Source of the DNA: Barnesiella intestinihominis YIT 11860
Lineage (GTDB): Bacteria > Bacteroidota > Bacteroidia > Bacteroidales > Barnesiellaceae
Reading direction: 5' to 3'
Length of the DNA stretch: 64,000 nt
NCBI RefSeq assembly: GCF_000296465.1
Contig: NZ_JH815205.1
Span: 449,109 to 513,108, forward strand
In this document: one piece after another, positions 43,575 to 52,776 of the stretch
How the letters are laid out: each line of letters starts with the position of its first letter
How positions within the stretch are numbered: position 1 is the stretch's first letter
Position numbers and translations under genes: made by a program
Notes under the pieces: model-generated
What the model was told of the DNA's origin: nothing
Database searches by the model: none
The model's input: only the letters and a program-made list of their open reading frames with translations

Positions 43575-43603
43575 AAAATTAATTTTACAATCACTCAACG
43601 ACT

Positions 43604-44059
43604 ATGTCAGTAAATAAGGTTATTCTGATAGGGAATGTAGGGAAAGACCCAGATGTTCGATACCTCGAAAACAATGTATGTGTCGCCAATTTCACATTGG
43701 CTACGACCGAGCGTGGATATACGACCCAAAGCGGTATACAAATACCCGATAAAACAGAATGGCACAACATCGTAGTTTGGCGCGGATTAGCCGAAATAGC
43801 AGAAAAGTATGTCCGCAAAGGGACTCAACTATATATCGAAGGCAAAATTCGCACTCGTTCATGGGAAGACCAAAACAAGATTCGTCGATACACAACCGAA
43901 ATTTATGTCGACAATATGGAATTATTGGGCCGACGCGACGGACAATCATCACCGAGTTCTGCACCGGTAATGTCCCAGTCGCAAAATAATCCCTCTCCGG
44001 CAAACACAAGTTACAATTCCCCTATTGAAAATAGTAGCGATAATGATTTGCCTTTCTAA
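43604..44059 (+). CDS. ssb: single-stranded DNA-binding protein
   Basis: A 151-aa protein. N-terminal OB fold about 1-105 (VNKVILIGNVGKDPDVRYLEN, VANFTLATTER, WHNIVVWRGLAEIAEKYVRKG, LYIEGKIRTRSWEDQ). A flexible S/P/N/Q-rich linker follows (about 112-143), then the acidic tip DNDLPF, the protein-interaction tail of bacterial SSB. Two promoters appear upstream, one inside a repeat module. Confidence 0.96.
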   Translation: MSVNKVILIGNVGKDPDVRYLENNVCVANFTLATTERGYTTQSGIQIPDKTEWHNIVVWRGLAEIAEKYVRKGTQLYIEGKIRTRSWEDQNKIRRYTTEIYVDNMELLGRRDGQSSPSSAPVMSQSQNNPSPANTSYNSPIENSSDNDLPF

Positions 44060-44077
44060 TATAATATTGTAATTTTG
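44047..44077 (+). promoter_or_regulatory. predicted promoter of the gldE-gldD unit
   Basis: TTTG (44047-44050), 19-bp spacer, TAATTTTG (44070-44077), an exact match to the Bacteroides consensus. The -33 box is inside the last codons of ssb. The start codon of gldE is 101 bp downstream. Confidence 0.6.
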
Positions 44078-44178
44078 CGAGAAATTAACTGGTATCTATG
44101 TATTTATAAACTGGAAAAATACGGCCGAAATAGATAAAATTCGGCAGATACCCATTGTTTAACTAATCCCACTGATTC

Positions 44179-45498
44179 TTGGACCCAGATTCGTATTTAT
44201 CGGTATTCTCCTCAGCCATAGAAATTACAGTTCCGTCAGGAGGAGCTATTTTAGCAATCGTATTGGCCGGATTATTTTTGTGTGTTTCTGCATTTGTCTC
44301 AGCTTCTGAAATAGCCTATTTCTCCCTCACGTCCGAAGAGTTACAAGAATTCGACGAAGAATCCCCTCGGGATCGTTTAGTCAAACGATTACTCGCCCAC
44401 CCCGAACACCTTTTAGCTACGATACTTATATCAAACAACTTAGTCAATGTAGCAGTCGTTATCCTTTGCAATTTTTTCTTCTCAGATATTCTACACTTCA
44501 ATAGTGAAGTATTGGACTTTATTTTCCAGACAATCCTGCTCACCTTCCTCCTTCTCTTATTCGGAGAAGTGATTCCTAAATTTTATGCAAATCTAAAACC
44601 TGTCGTTTGGGCTAGGAAAAGCTGCAAAGGATTGTCTTTATTAGGAAAAATATTCTCCCCGCTGGCCAATTTCTTGGTTCGTTCAACCCATATCGTAAAT
44701 AAACGTATCGTACGAAAAAACACCAACATTTCCATGAATGAACTTTCGCAGGCTCTGGAAATGACAAATGTCGGAGCTAACGACGAAAAAGAAATGCTCG
44801 AAGGGATTATAAAATTCGGAGGTAAAACGGTCGAAGAAGTCATGACAGCCCGGGTCGACATCACCGATATTGAAATGCGGACAGATTTCAAACAACTCCT
44901 CGACACGATTATCGAAACCGGATACTCCCGGCTCCCGGTCTACGATACGACCGAGGACGACATTAAAGGAATCATATACAGTAAAGACCTATTACCCTAC
45001 ATTGGTCAAGAGGCATCGTTCGATTGGCACAAATTAATGCGCCGAGCTTATTTCGTTCCCGAGACGAAAATGATAGACGATTTGTTAGAAGAATTCCGCA
45101 CGAAAAAAATACACATGGCAATCGTTGTCGATGAGTTCGGAGGCACATCGGGAATAGTGACTATGGAAGATATTTTGGAAGAAATAGTCGGTGACATCAG
45201 CGACGAATATGACGAGGAAGAGAAAAACTATACGAAGATAGATGAAAACACCTATATATTCGAAGGGAAAATACTTTTAAACGACTTTTACAAAATCACA
45301 GGACTAGACGAAAATGAATTCGGTGACAAAGCAGAAGATGCCGAGACGCTGGCCGGACTTATTTTAGATATCAAAGAAGACTTCCCCAAAATAAAAGAAC
45401 AAATCGATTATGGAAGATGCCAGTTCATCGTACTCGAACTAGACAAACGGCGTATCGGTAAAGTAAAAGTGATTATCAATTCCCCTTCGGAAGAGTGA
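44179..45498 (+). CDS. gldE: gliding-motility-associated protein GldE (CNNM/CBS hemolysin-type)
   Basis: A 439-aa membrane protein. The start appears to be TTG at 44179: the DPDSYLSVFSSAIE N-terminus resembles GldE proteins and no ATG follows until after the membrane domain. A DUF21/CNNM membrane domain (about 20-185, three to four hydrophobic segments beginning ILAIVLAGLFLCVSAFVSASEIAYF) is followed by a CBS pair (about 215-330; MTARVDITDIEMRTDF, MAIVVDEFGGTSGIVTMEDILEE) and a CorC/HlyC transporter-associated domain (about 345-435). GldE supports the GldD lipoprotein in gliding/T9SS-related functions, and gldD is the next gene. In non-gliding Bacteroidales the role is unclear. Confidence 0.88.
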   Translation: MDPDSYLSVFSSAIEITVPSGGAILAIVLAGLFLCVSAFVSASEIAYFSLTSEELQEFDEESPRDRLVKRLLAHPEHLLATILISNNLVNVAVVILCNFFFSDILHFNSEVLDFIFQTILLTFLLLLFGEVIPKFYANLKPVVWARKSCKGLSLLGKIFSPLANFLVRSTHIVNKRIVRKNTNISMNELSQALEMTNVGANDEKEMLEGIIKFGGKTVEEVMTARVDITDIEMRTDFKQLLDTIIETGYSRLPVYDTTEDDIKGIIYSKDLLPYIGQEASFDWHKLMRRAYFVPETKMIDDLLEEFRTKKIHMAIVVDEFGGTSGIVTMEDILEEIVGDISDEYDEEEKNYTKIDENTYIFEGKILLNDFYKITGLDENEFGDKAEDAETLAGLILDIKEDFPKIKEQIDYGRCQFIVLELDKRRIGKVKVIINSPSEE

Positions 45499-45530
45499 AG
45501 CAAACCATCGATTCATATCCACACTTTCAC

Positions 45531-46133
45531 ATGCGATTGAATAAAGCCATACTATATACGACCCTCTTCATAACTATGGGACCGGTAATATTTTCCTGCC
45601 ACAGAAAATATACACCTCTTCCAGACGGATACTTTCGTATAGACCCATACCCCGAAGAATATAAAGAAATGACTTTATTATCCCCTTTTATTTCTTTCGA
45701 AATTCCAGACGGGACAACAGCTACCCTCGACAAAGACACCACATTACACAAAAACGACGTTAAATGGCTAAACATAAGATATCCTCGTTATAGAGCCACT
45801 ATTTATTGCAGTTATCACATCTTGCACAAAAATCTCGAAAGCCTGCTGAACGAAAGTAAAGACTTGGTTTACAGGCAAAGTATTCGTCCGGACTTCATAA
45901 AAGCAGGGAATTACGAAGATCCTGAACGAAAAATCTATGCAACCTTGTATAACCTCTCTGCCGAAAGTGCTACGCCTTTACAATTTGTAGTTACCGACAG
46001 TACCCGATACTTGCTGAGAGGAGCTCTTTATTTCGATGAATCCGGCAAAAGCGACTCTATCGCTCCGGTCATCGACTACTTATCAGATGATATTATTCAC
46101 CTAATCGAAAGTATCGAAACTCGTGCCGAATAA
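45531..46133 (+). CDS. gldD: gliding-motility lipoprotein GldD
   Basis: A 200-aa lipoprotein from the ATG at 45531, which gives a clean signal peptide with lipobox VIFSC (Cys20). A GTG at 45495 overlapping the gldE stop would add 12 polar residues and is less likely. After the Cys the family pattern KYTPLPDGYFRIDPYPEEY, PFISFEIPD, LNIRYPRYRATIYCSYH and LYNLSAESATPLQFVVTDST can be read. Its stop overlaps the start of the phosphopantetheinyl transferase gene by one base. Confidence 0.88.
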   Translation: MRLNKAILYTTLFITMGPVIFSCHRKYTPLPDGYFRIDPYPEEYKEMTLLSPFISFEIPDGTTATLDKDTTLHKNDVKWLNIRYPRYRATIYCSYHILHKNLESLLNESKDLVYRQSIRPDFIKAGNYEDPERKIYATLYNLSAESATPLQFVVTDSTRYLLRGALYFDESGKSDSIAPVIDYLSDDIIHLIESIETRAE

Positions 46134-46768
46134 TGCCTTTTCACGAACACATATTGACAAAATTCGGAGCAACAATCGTTTTGTGGCAGCTCACAGAAAA
46201 TGAACAGACCATAGCCACCCTGCTTTCAGAAAAAGAGCGAAGCCTCATAGACTCACAAAATCTTTCCCCCAAGCGATTCTGCGAACGAGCTGCCTCCCGA
46301 TTATCGCTAAACAGAATAAAAGAAACTCTAAACGACGATATAACCTACACCGCCGAGGGTAAACCCCACTTACTCAGGAAGTCCGGTCACATATCGATTT
46401 CACACACAAAAGAATGGGTAGCTGTGGCTTACCACCCTTTCTTACCGATAGGAATAGACATCGAACGAATCGGCGAAAAAATAGAAAAAGTAGCCCCACG
46501 CGTATTTAACGCCCCTGAATTGAATATATCATCAGAGAATCGGGGAAAATGGTTACACATCTGCTGGTCGGCAAAAGAAGCCCTTTTCAAAGCTATACCC
46601 GAGACCGGGATAGACTTTCGGGAACACTTGCATATCGTCCCCGCCCTCCTTACAGAAGAAGGCTACCTATCGGCGTGGGAGACTCGTACCGAAGCCACAA
46701 AAGCCTACACCGTTTGGTATCGCATATACGATGATTTCGTACTCGTCTGTACGGTCCCTTTACAATAA
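46133..46768 (+). CDS. 4'-phosphopantetheinyl transferase superfamily protein
   Basis: A 211-aa enzyme of the Sfp/AcpT type that attaches phosphopantetheine to carrier proteins. Metal-binding motif GIDIERIGEK (about 104-113) and WSAKEALFKAIPE (about 148-160) carry the conserved D-x-E and W-x-x-K-E residues; KPHLLRKSGHISISHTKEW precedes them as in the family. It could serve as the cell's ACP synthase or a secondary-metabolite enzyme. Third gene of the gldE-gldD unit and convergent with the HMA gene (9-bp overlap of the 3' ends). Confidence 0.9.
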   Translation: MPFHEHILTKFGATIVLWQLTENEQTIATLLSEKERSLIDSQNLSPKRFCERAASRLSLNRIKETLNDDITYTAEGKPHLLRKSGHISISHTKEWVAVAYHPFLPIGIDIERIGEKIEKVAPRVFNAPELNISSENRGKWLHICWSAKEALFKAIPETGIDFREHLHIVPALLTEEGYLSAWETRTEATKAYTVWYRIYDDFVLVCTVPLQ

Positions 46769-46960
46769 TTCGGCCTTAAACCCGGCGGCACGCACAGCCT
46801 CTACAACTTTCTCCGCAGGCACATCGGCTTTCACCGTCAATAATTTATCGGGAGACGACAAATCGATACTCCACTGCTCAGGAGTCAAAAACGTATGTAG
46901 CTGTTCCGCTATCTTGGCAACACAACCGGCACACTTGGCCGAAGTTTTTACTTGTATCAT
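46760..46960 (-). CDS. heavy-metal-associated domain protein, copper chaperone-like
   Basis: A 66-aa single HMA domain with the metal motif KCAGCV (C10-x-x-C13), followed by the ferredoxin-like beta-alpha-beta pattern and the C-terminal VVEAVRAAGFKAELL. It lies 24 bp downstream of the copper ATPase gene, so it probably carries Cu(I) to or from that pump (CopZ-like). The ATG was chosen as the only plausible start. Confidence 0.88.
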   Translation of the reverse strand: MIQVKTSAKCAGCVAKIAEQLHTFLTPEQWSIDLSSPDKLLTVKADVPAEKVVEAVRAAGFKAELL

Positions 46961-46984
46961 TTCACTATATTTTTTAATTATTCT

Positions 46985-49135
46985 TTATCGTAACCTCAAA
47001 CTGTTGAGTATCACCGATACCGAGCTGAATGCCATAGCAGCACTCGCCCACATGGGAGACAATAATATCCCTACGGGATAAAGGACTCCGGCTGCAATAG
47101 GGATGCACACTACATTATAACCGAAAGCCCAAAAAAGATTCTCCCGGATAATTCTTACGGTCTTTCGCGATAGCTTTATCGCTCTCGGCAACAAAGCCAA
47201 GTCCGAGTTCATCAAAGTCACCATAGCTATATCCATAGCCACATCGGTTCCCTTTCCCATAGCCACACTCACATCGGCCCGTGCCAATGCCTGTGAATCG
47301 TTAATGCCATCGCCGACCATAGCCACACATTTGCCCCGACGTTGCAAATCCAAGACAAAACGTTCCTTATCATCGGGCAAAACACCCCATTCATAATGGG
47401 TAATTCCTGCTTGACGAGCGATTTCGGAAGCCGCAGACTCTTTATCACCGGTAAGCATACAAACCTCTACTCCGTACGACTCCAATTGACGTACTGCCTC
47501 TTTCGAATTTTCCTTCAAAGCATCTTTTACTTCAAAAGCAGCTACCAACGAATCTCCTTTACCAAAATAGATAGAAAACAAATCGGGTAATAAAACACCC
47601 ACATTCTCTTCCGCCAATGCCTTGCTTCCAATCCAGAATTTCTCACCTCGGTATTCACACATTACACCTTTTCCCGTAATACTTTCAAAAGCCGATATTT
47701 CGACAGGCTTGACCCCCTTCTGTCGCAAATACTCCGAAAGCGACACTGCCAAAGGGTGCTCTGAACGCATTTCGGCTGCCAACAATACCGACACATACTC
47801 TTCGAAACCAGAGTATAATTTCTCGCCGACCACCTTCGGCGTTCCTTCGGTCAAGGTTCCGGTCTTATCCAGAACAATTGCATTCACACGGCACATGTTC
47901 TCCAAAGCAAAGGCATCTTTGATGAGGATATGCTGTTGCGCCGCTTTACCGATACCTACGGTTAAAGCGGTAGGCGTAGCCAATCCTAATGCACACGGAC
48001 AAGCGATAACCAATACCGAGACTGCGGTTAATAACGCATAGGGAAACATGTTCCACCCGGCAACCGAAATCCAAATCACAAAAGTAAGTATAGATAACAA
48101 AATAACTACCGGTACAAAAACAGACGAAACCTTATCGACCACCCCCTGAACAGGAGCCTTACTCCCCTGCGCCTCCTGAACCATACGAACCATACGGGCA
48201 AGTACGGTATCGGCTCCCGAAGCCTGCACGTTCAACCAAAAAGCGCCACGCTGGTTCAACGTTCCGGCCAAAACCCTATCCCCGGCTTGTTTCTTCACGG
48301 CCTCAGACTCCCCGCTGATCATACTTTCATCTACATAAGAACCACCTTCCAAAACAGTCCCGTCCACCGGTATTTTCTCACCGGGGCGAACACTCACTGT
48401 ATCCCCGGGGCGAAGCATAGCAATAGGTACATCTTTTTCTTCCCCGTCCTTTCCGACCAGCCTTGCCGTCTTGGGCTGCAATCCCATTAAAGAACGGATA
48501 GAAGCCGATGTGCTCTGCTTAGCCCTCGCTTCCAATAATTTCCCCGACAAAACAAAAGCTATAATCATAGCAACCGCTTCGTAATAGACATGCGGAACAA
48601 GTCCCAAAGAAAGCCAAAAATACGGATAAATCGTACTGAACAAGCTGAACAGAAAAGACACGGCAGTACTCAACATTACCAAAGTGTCCATATTGGCTCG
48701 TCCTCGTTTTACAGCCTTCCAACCCGATACATAGAACGAACGCCCCCAATATAACACCGGAAGAGTCAGTGCGAGCAATATCCAAGTAAGAATCTGTGAA
48801 GGAGAATGAAAAATCATCGACAATACCATCACCGGCAATCCGAAACTCCAAGCACCAATGGTTCTTCTTCGCAAATCGAGATAAAGACGATGTTCGGCAT
48901 CAATAGCATCAGCCTCCGCATTTTCCGAAATAACCAAGTCATATCCTGCGGCACTTACCGCAGCCTGCATATCCTTCAACGAAATCTTATCGGGATCATA
49001 AACCACCTGCAATGTATTAGCCGAAAAATTCACACTTGCCTCTTCGACCCCGGTCAACTCCCGAACAGTCTTCTCGACTGTTGCCGCACAAACGGCACAA
49101 CTCATTTCCAAAACGGGTATTACTCTTTTTTCCAT
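46985..49135 (-). CDS. copA: copper-translocating P-type ATPase
   Basis: A 716-aa P1B-ATPase exporting Cu(I). One N-terminal HMA domain with MSCAVCAAT (C13-x-x-C16). Eight membrane segments, including [16 protein letters not shown] with the CPC transport site. Actuator ISGESEAV, phosphorylation site [11 protein letters not shown], nucleotide-binding SEHPLAVSL, hinge [13 protein letters not shown]-terminal segments contain [15 protein letters not shown] and [16 protein letters not shown], typical of CopA. Paired with the HMA chaperone gene downstream. No copper regulator is visible nearby. Confidence 0.95.
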   Translation of the reverse strand: MEKRVIPVLEMSCAVCAATVEKTVRELTGVEEASVNFSANTLQVVYDPDKISLKDMQAAVSAAGYDLVISENAEADAIDAEHRLYLDLRRRTIGAWSFGLPVMVLSMIFHSPSQILTWILLALTLPVLYWGRSFYVSGWKAVKRGRANMDTLVMLSTAVSFLFSLFSTIYPYFWLSLGLVPHVYYEAVAMIIAFVLSGKLLEARAKQSTSASIRSLMGLQPKTARLVGKDGEEKDVPIAMLRPGDTVSVRPGEKIPVDGTVLEGGSYVDESMISGESEAVKKQAGDRVLAGTLNQRGAFWLNVQASGADTVLARMVRMVQEAQGSKAPVQGVVDKVSSVFVPVVILLSILTFVIWISVAGWNMFPYALLTAVSVLVIACPCALGLATPTALTVGIGKAAQQHILIKDAFALENMCRVNAIVLDKTGTLTEGTPKVVGEKLYSGFEEYVSVLLAAEMRSEHPLAVSLSEYLRQKGVKPVEISAFESITGKGVMCEYRGEKFWIGSKALAEENVGVLLPDLFSIYFGKGDSLVAAFEVKDALKENSKEAVRQLESYGVEVCMLTGDKESAASEIARQAGITHYEWGVLPDDKERFVLDLQRRGKCVAMVGDGINDSQALARADVSVAMGKGTDVAMDIAMVTLMNSDLALLPRAIKLSRKTVRIIRENLFWAFGYNVVCIPIAAGVLYPVGILLSPMWASAAMAFSSVSVILNSLRLR

Positions 49136-49206
49136 ACTATCCCTTTAATTAGAAATTAACACCCTATCCTCGATTTTGCTCACCAAATCGAAAAAAAAAC
49201 AACCTT

Positions 49207-49572
49207 TCAGGCATCGCCTCCATCATCAAGCTGCTGCAACATGGTGCACTTTCCGTTCAACACGGCTCCGGGCTCTATCGCCAACCGTCGAGCCTGTATA
49301 TCGCCCTCCAAAGAAGATGTCGCTTTCAACACCAACATCTCGGCCACCATTACATTACCCGTTATACGTCCTACCACTTCGGCATTCACAGCAACAATAT
49401 CCCCTATCACCTGACCGGTCTCCCCGATGACAACCTTACCCTGACATTCCAATCGTCCCTCCAAAGTCCCGTCTATGCGAATATCTTTTTGCGAAACTAT
49501 CTTCCCGACAATCGTAGTCTCCGCTGTCAGAGCATTATGCGCCATACCCGAAAAAGTATTATCCTTTGCCAT
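49207..49572 (-). CDS. bactofilin-family polymer-forming cytoskeletal protein
   Basis: A 121-aa beta-helical protein of the bactofilin (DUF583) family. The core (about 20-110) has repeated turns such as TIVGKIVSQKDIRIDGTLEG, GKVVIGETGQVIGDIVA, VVGRITGNVMVAEMLVLKAT and SLEGDIQARRLAIEPGAVLNGK. Bactofilins assemble into filaments and scaffold wall enzymes or polar structures. It has its own -7 box (TATCTTTG, minus strand 49603-49596), with CTTG 20 bp upstream. Confidence 0.93.
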   Translation of the reverse strand: MAKDNTFSGMAHNALTAETTIVGKIVSQKDIRIDGTLEGRLECQGKVVIGETGQVIGDIVAVNAEVVGRITGNVMVAEMLVLKATSSLEGDIQARRLAIEPGAVLNGKCTMLQQLDDGGDA

Positions 49573-49595
49573 AATATAATCTTATTTATTGACTC

Positions 49596-49627
49596 CAAAG
49601 ATAACATAAACCAAAGGTAAAAACAAG
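49596..49627 (-). promoter_or_regulatory. predicted promoter of the bactofilin gene
   Basis: Minus-strand CTTG (49627-49624), 20-bp spacer, TATCTTTG (49603-49596), 23 bp before the ATG at 49572. Confidence 0.55.
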
Positions 49628-49685
49628 TTTACCAGATTTTACGAGATACAGTCCATCTCCACATCTCATACAAAAATAATGAGAA

Positions 49686-49714
49686 TAGGCCGAAATGTCA
49701 TAGATTTCGGCCTA
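49686..49714 (-). terminator. terminator of the second polysaccharide locus
   Basis: Perfect 11-bp arms TAGGCCGAAAT (49686-49696) and ATTTCGGCCTA (49704-49714). On the minus strand the stem is followed by TTCTCATTATTTTTG. It lies 31 bp after the galM stop and probably ends the minus-strand transcript of the whole locus. Confidence 0.75.
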
Positions 49715-49745
49715 TAATATTCAGAAAGAGATTTCAATTTTAAAG

Positions 49746-50759
49746 CTATACGACAGAAAGCTTATATAATGTAGTGTGGTGATAAGGTTTCTCAGGAAAC
49801 ACAACCCCTTGTGGGAATTCTGAATGATTCGGAAAATCTGGGAAGTATTGAGTTTCAAGACAAAATCCACACATAGGAGTATACTTATACCCTTGCTTCC
49901 CGACAATCTGCGATGATAAATACCCACTAGAATAAAATAATACTCCCGGATATGTAGTAAAGACATCGAGTTTTCGCCTCGATTTAGGTTCATACACGCT
50001 TGCTGCCCATTTCATCTTTCGCTCATCATACAAGGAGAAAACATAACAATGGTTATAACCTCTGTTCCATTCGAGTTGTTGCGTTTGTTTCTCAATATCC
50101 TTACCTATATTTTTTCCATACCGAAAATCGAATTCCGTTGCCTCTACCGGAAGAATACCCCCAGAAGGAATAAACTCTGCATTTGTTTCAAGAATATAGC
50201 TCGACGGTATTGTGACTCTATGTTGTAGTATATCTCCTTTGCCAGCAAGATTGAAATAAGCATGATTGGTCAAATTAAGTACAGTAAGACGATCCGACAC
50301 TCCATCGAAATCAATAGAAACCATTCCGTCAGAAGTAAAACTATAAGAGACCGTCACCTCGACATTTCCCGGATATCCACCTTCTAAATGAGCAGAAGAC
50401 AAACGAAATACAATTTTGTTTCCCTCATAACTTCCTTTCCAAATTTTAGAATGGAAACCTGAATACCCTCCATGATTTGTATTCGCCCCATCGTTTTTCT
50501 CCAATGTATATTCATGATCCTCCAAAGAGAAAGTCGCTCCTGCTATACGATTGGCAAATCTACCCACAATAGCACCCATATAGCAATCATCTTGCAAATA
50601 ATCCAACACAGTGGGGTATCCCAACAAAATATCGGAATACTTTCCGTTCCCATCAGAAACAACCCACGACAACCATCTCGCTCCCAAATTGCTTACTTCA
50701 ATATAAGAGCCATCAGAATGGGCAATACGAAAAACTTGTATTTGAGGTTCCCTATTCAT
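49746..50759 (-). CDS. galM: aldose 1-epimerase
   Basis: A 337-aa mutarotase of the GalM family. GARWLSWVVSDGNG, GAIVGRFANRIAGATF (substrate Arg), NHGGYSGFHSKIW (His), TNHAYFNLAGKGDI (catalytic His region) and GFCLETQYFPDFPNH near the end with the catalytic Glu. It interconverts alpha and beta anomers of galactose or glucose. There is no evident signal peptide, so it is probably cytoplasmic. Last gene of the second polysaccharide locus, 10 bp after the clan-D glycosidase; this supports galactose as a product. Confidence 0.93.
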   Translation of the reverse strand: MNREPQIQVFRIAHSDGSYIEVSNLGARWLSWVVSDGNGKYSDILLGYPTVLDYLQDDCYMGAIVGRFANRIAGATFSLEDHEYTLEKNDGANTNHGGYSGFHSKIWKGSYEGNKIVFRLSSAHLEGGYPGNVEVTVSYSFTSDGMVSIDFDGVSDRLTVLNLTNHAYFNLAGKGDILQHRVTIPSSYILETNAEFIPSGGILPVEATEFDFRYGKNIGKDIEKQTQQLEWNRGYNHCYVFSLYDERKMKWAASVYEPKSRRKLDVFTTYPGVLFYSSGYLSSQIVGKQGYKYTPMCGFCLETQYFPDFPNHSEFPQGVVFPEKPYHHTTLYKLSVV

Positions 50760-50769
50760 TTCAATCAGA

Positions 50770-52764
50770 TCAACGCATTATACGAAACACCAGAACATCT
50801 TTCTTGGGTATACAAACCCGCACATTTTTCTTGAATTTCACCTCTTTTCCAGACCATAATTCTTTGGCCTTATAAGTAGAAAATTCCCTTAACCCGAGAC
50901 GAGACAATGGCAAATCATAAGTGAGATCATAGCCCGAATAATTAAACGCAGCTAAGTAAACCTCTTTTCCCGTATCATACATAAATAGGAAATCTGCTCC
51001 GTCCATATTTCCATTTACCGGACGGAAACTTTTCCCCATTTTAGCTATCGCATTTATATCCTCATTTGTCAAAAATTTACGAGCCTTATCCTTAGCCACT
51101 TGAATCCCCGAAATATAACTCAAATCATCTCCATTCATAAAGATCCCAGTAATAACGCCTGATGTTATACGAGCTCGATTTTCCCCATCGGAAACTGGTT
51201 CTAGCAACAGATGATCTGGATCGTTATAAGTATATACTTGATTAAGCCACCACCCATAAGTCAAAGAGTTCAACGTGTATTCTGTATCTCCTATTCCGGC
51301 CCAAGCATCGCATGCGATACGACGAGAGTGAGCATACTGCGATGGGAACAAAGGTGAAATAGCCATAGTAATATACATACCCTCCATCTGTTCAAGTAAA
51401 TAGGCCATTCCTTTGTTATACGCCTGCATACCGGTTTGAACCTCTGGATCGTAATAATAATCGGCTTCGGCACAACCATGCGTTAAGAAATCAATTTTAA
51501 TGTATTCATATCCCAATCGTTTAAATCGCTCTGCTGTTTCACGGATACGTTCTTTAATTGCCGGATGTGTAGGATCCATAGCCAACCCACCGGCAACCAT
51601 ATTCTGAGTTTTACCGTTAGCATACAAATAAGCATCTTTACACTTATATCCTGAATTACCGTTGATATAGGCCTCGGGATCTTTCCCCCAATCCGAGAAA
51701 GGTGTAAAATATATACCAGCTTTTTGTCCATTTGCTTTACAATGTCTCGCAATATCAGCCAACTGCTCATCACTCATTTTGGCCCAACCAGCATCCATTC
51801 CGATATATACAATACCATTATTCTCGAAATTATTGTTTTGCAGATTCTCCTTAAAGAAATCGGATACTTCAAGTACTTTTTCATAGGATAACCGGAACTC
51901 CATCTTAGCCCAACTATTCCAACCGAAAGGTGTTCCTAAATTCCACGGTAACGGAGGTGCTATTGTCGCACAAGCCCGTCCGAACTCTTCCATACCATCA
52001 CGCCAATCTTCAAAATATCCGAAAAAGGTTTTCGACGAACGAACAGTTTTCCCTTTTACCTTGCCATGAGGGAGCACATCTCTTGTCCCTTCTCCCGACG
52101 CTCCAGTATAAAGTTCAAGACGAGATATGATACCGGGTTCATCGGACTCTATGCGAACACCGCTCTTCCATGTATCGTGTTCCACCGATCCGATAACGAT
52201 TCCCCTGCGAGTATCTGCATTATAAACAGCACTTACTTCAAAGCTGTTTACCCCGCCTCTCAAATCGGAAGAACGATAGCGTACCCATTTGTCGTTATCA
52301 AACGGAACGATAAGAACACGATTATCGCCCTTTCCCAAAATATCACAACGGGTGTCGGGTTCAGTAGAAATAGGACGCAGATAATTGGTTTCAACACCTT
52401 TTTCGTCGCTCAGCGCCACATCGGTAAGGAAATAATCTTTCCCCTCATATAAGAAAAAACGCTGTATGACAGAAGGTAAATTTTCTCCCGATCTCGTCAC
52501 AGTAAAACACATTCCCGTTCCGAAACCGTCCGTTATTTCTTCCTGTCCAATCTCATATTCAGTATACGTTCCTGAAACACCCGTACCCACTTTATCGAAC
52601 ACCGTTTTACCTTGATATATGTATTCGGCACTACCCGTAGAAAGAGTATATTTCAAATGCCATTTCCCATATTTGAAATCGGCCGTATTCCCACCGGCCA
52701 TAACTATCTGTCCGATAAAGACCAAAAACAATGTGACTACACAAATTTTTCTTCTCATATTCAA
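50770..52764 (-). CDS. clan GH-D alpha-galactosidase-like glycoside hydrolase (no T9SS tail)
   Basis: A 664-aa enzyme with signal peptide (about 1-23). An N-terminal beta-sandwich (about 25-265) precedes a TIM barrel opening with GTPFGWNSWAKMEF, as in GH27/GH36. The likely nucleophile is D425 in IKIDFLTHG; RRIACDAWAGIGDTEYTLN probably holds the acid/base region, and GENRARITSGVITGIFMNGDD follows. It is a clear paralogue of the 785-aa enzyme encoded at 56704-59061 but lacks its T9SS domain, so it is probably periplasmic. Alpha-galactosidase or a related alpha-glycosidase activity is expected; exact specificity is unknown. Confidence 0.82.
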   Translation of the reverse strand: MNMRRKICVVTLFLVFIGQIVMAGGNTADFKYGKWHLKYTLSTGSAEYIYQGKTVFDKVGTGVSGTYTEYEIGQEEITDGFGTGMCFTVTRSGENLPSVIQRFFLYEGKDYFLTDVALSDEKGVETNYLRPISTEPDTRCDILGKGDNRVLIVPFDNDKWVRYRSSDLRGGVNSFEVSAVYNADTRRGIVIGSVEHDTWKSGVRIESDEPGIISRLELYTGASGEGTRDVLPHGKVKGKTVRSSKTFFGYFEDWRDGMEEFGRACATIAPPLPWNLGTPFGWNSWAKMEFRLSYEKVLEVSDFFKENLQNNNFENNGIVYIGMDAGWAKMSDEQLADIARHCKANGQKAGIYFTPFSDWGKDPEAYINGNSGYKCKDAYLYANGKTQNMVAGGLAMDPTHPAIKERIRETAERFKRLGYEYIKIDFLTHGCAEADYYYDPEVQTGMQAYNKGMAYLLEQMEGMYITMAISPLFPSQYAHSRRIACDAWAGIGDTEYTLNSLTYGWWLNQVYTYNDPDHLLLEPVSDGENRARITSGVITGIFMNGDDLSYISGIQVAKDKARKFLTNEDINAIAKMGKSFRPVNGNMDGADFLFMYDTGKEVYLAAFNYSGYDLTYDLPLSRLGLREFSTYKAKELWSGKEVKFKKNVRVCIPKKDVLVFRIMR

Positions 52765-52776
52765 AAAACGATATTT

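Noticed and set aside
49140-49200. Inverted repeat CGATTT...AAATCG before copA considered as a terminator or copper operator
   Set aside because: The adjacent A/T run is on the wrong side for terminating the bactofilin transcript, and no known copper-regulator motif is recognisable.
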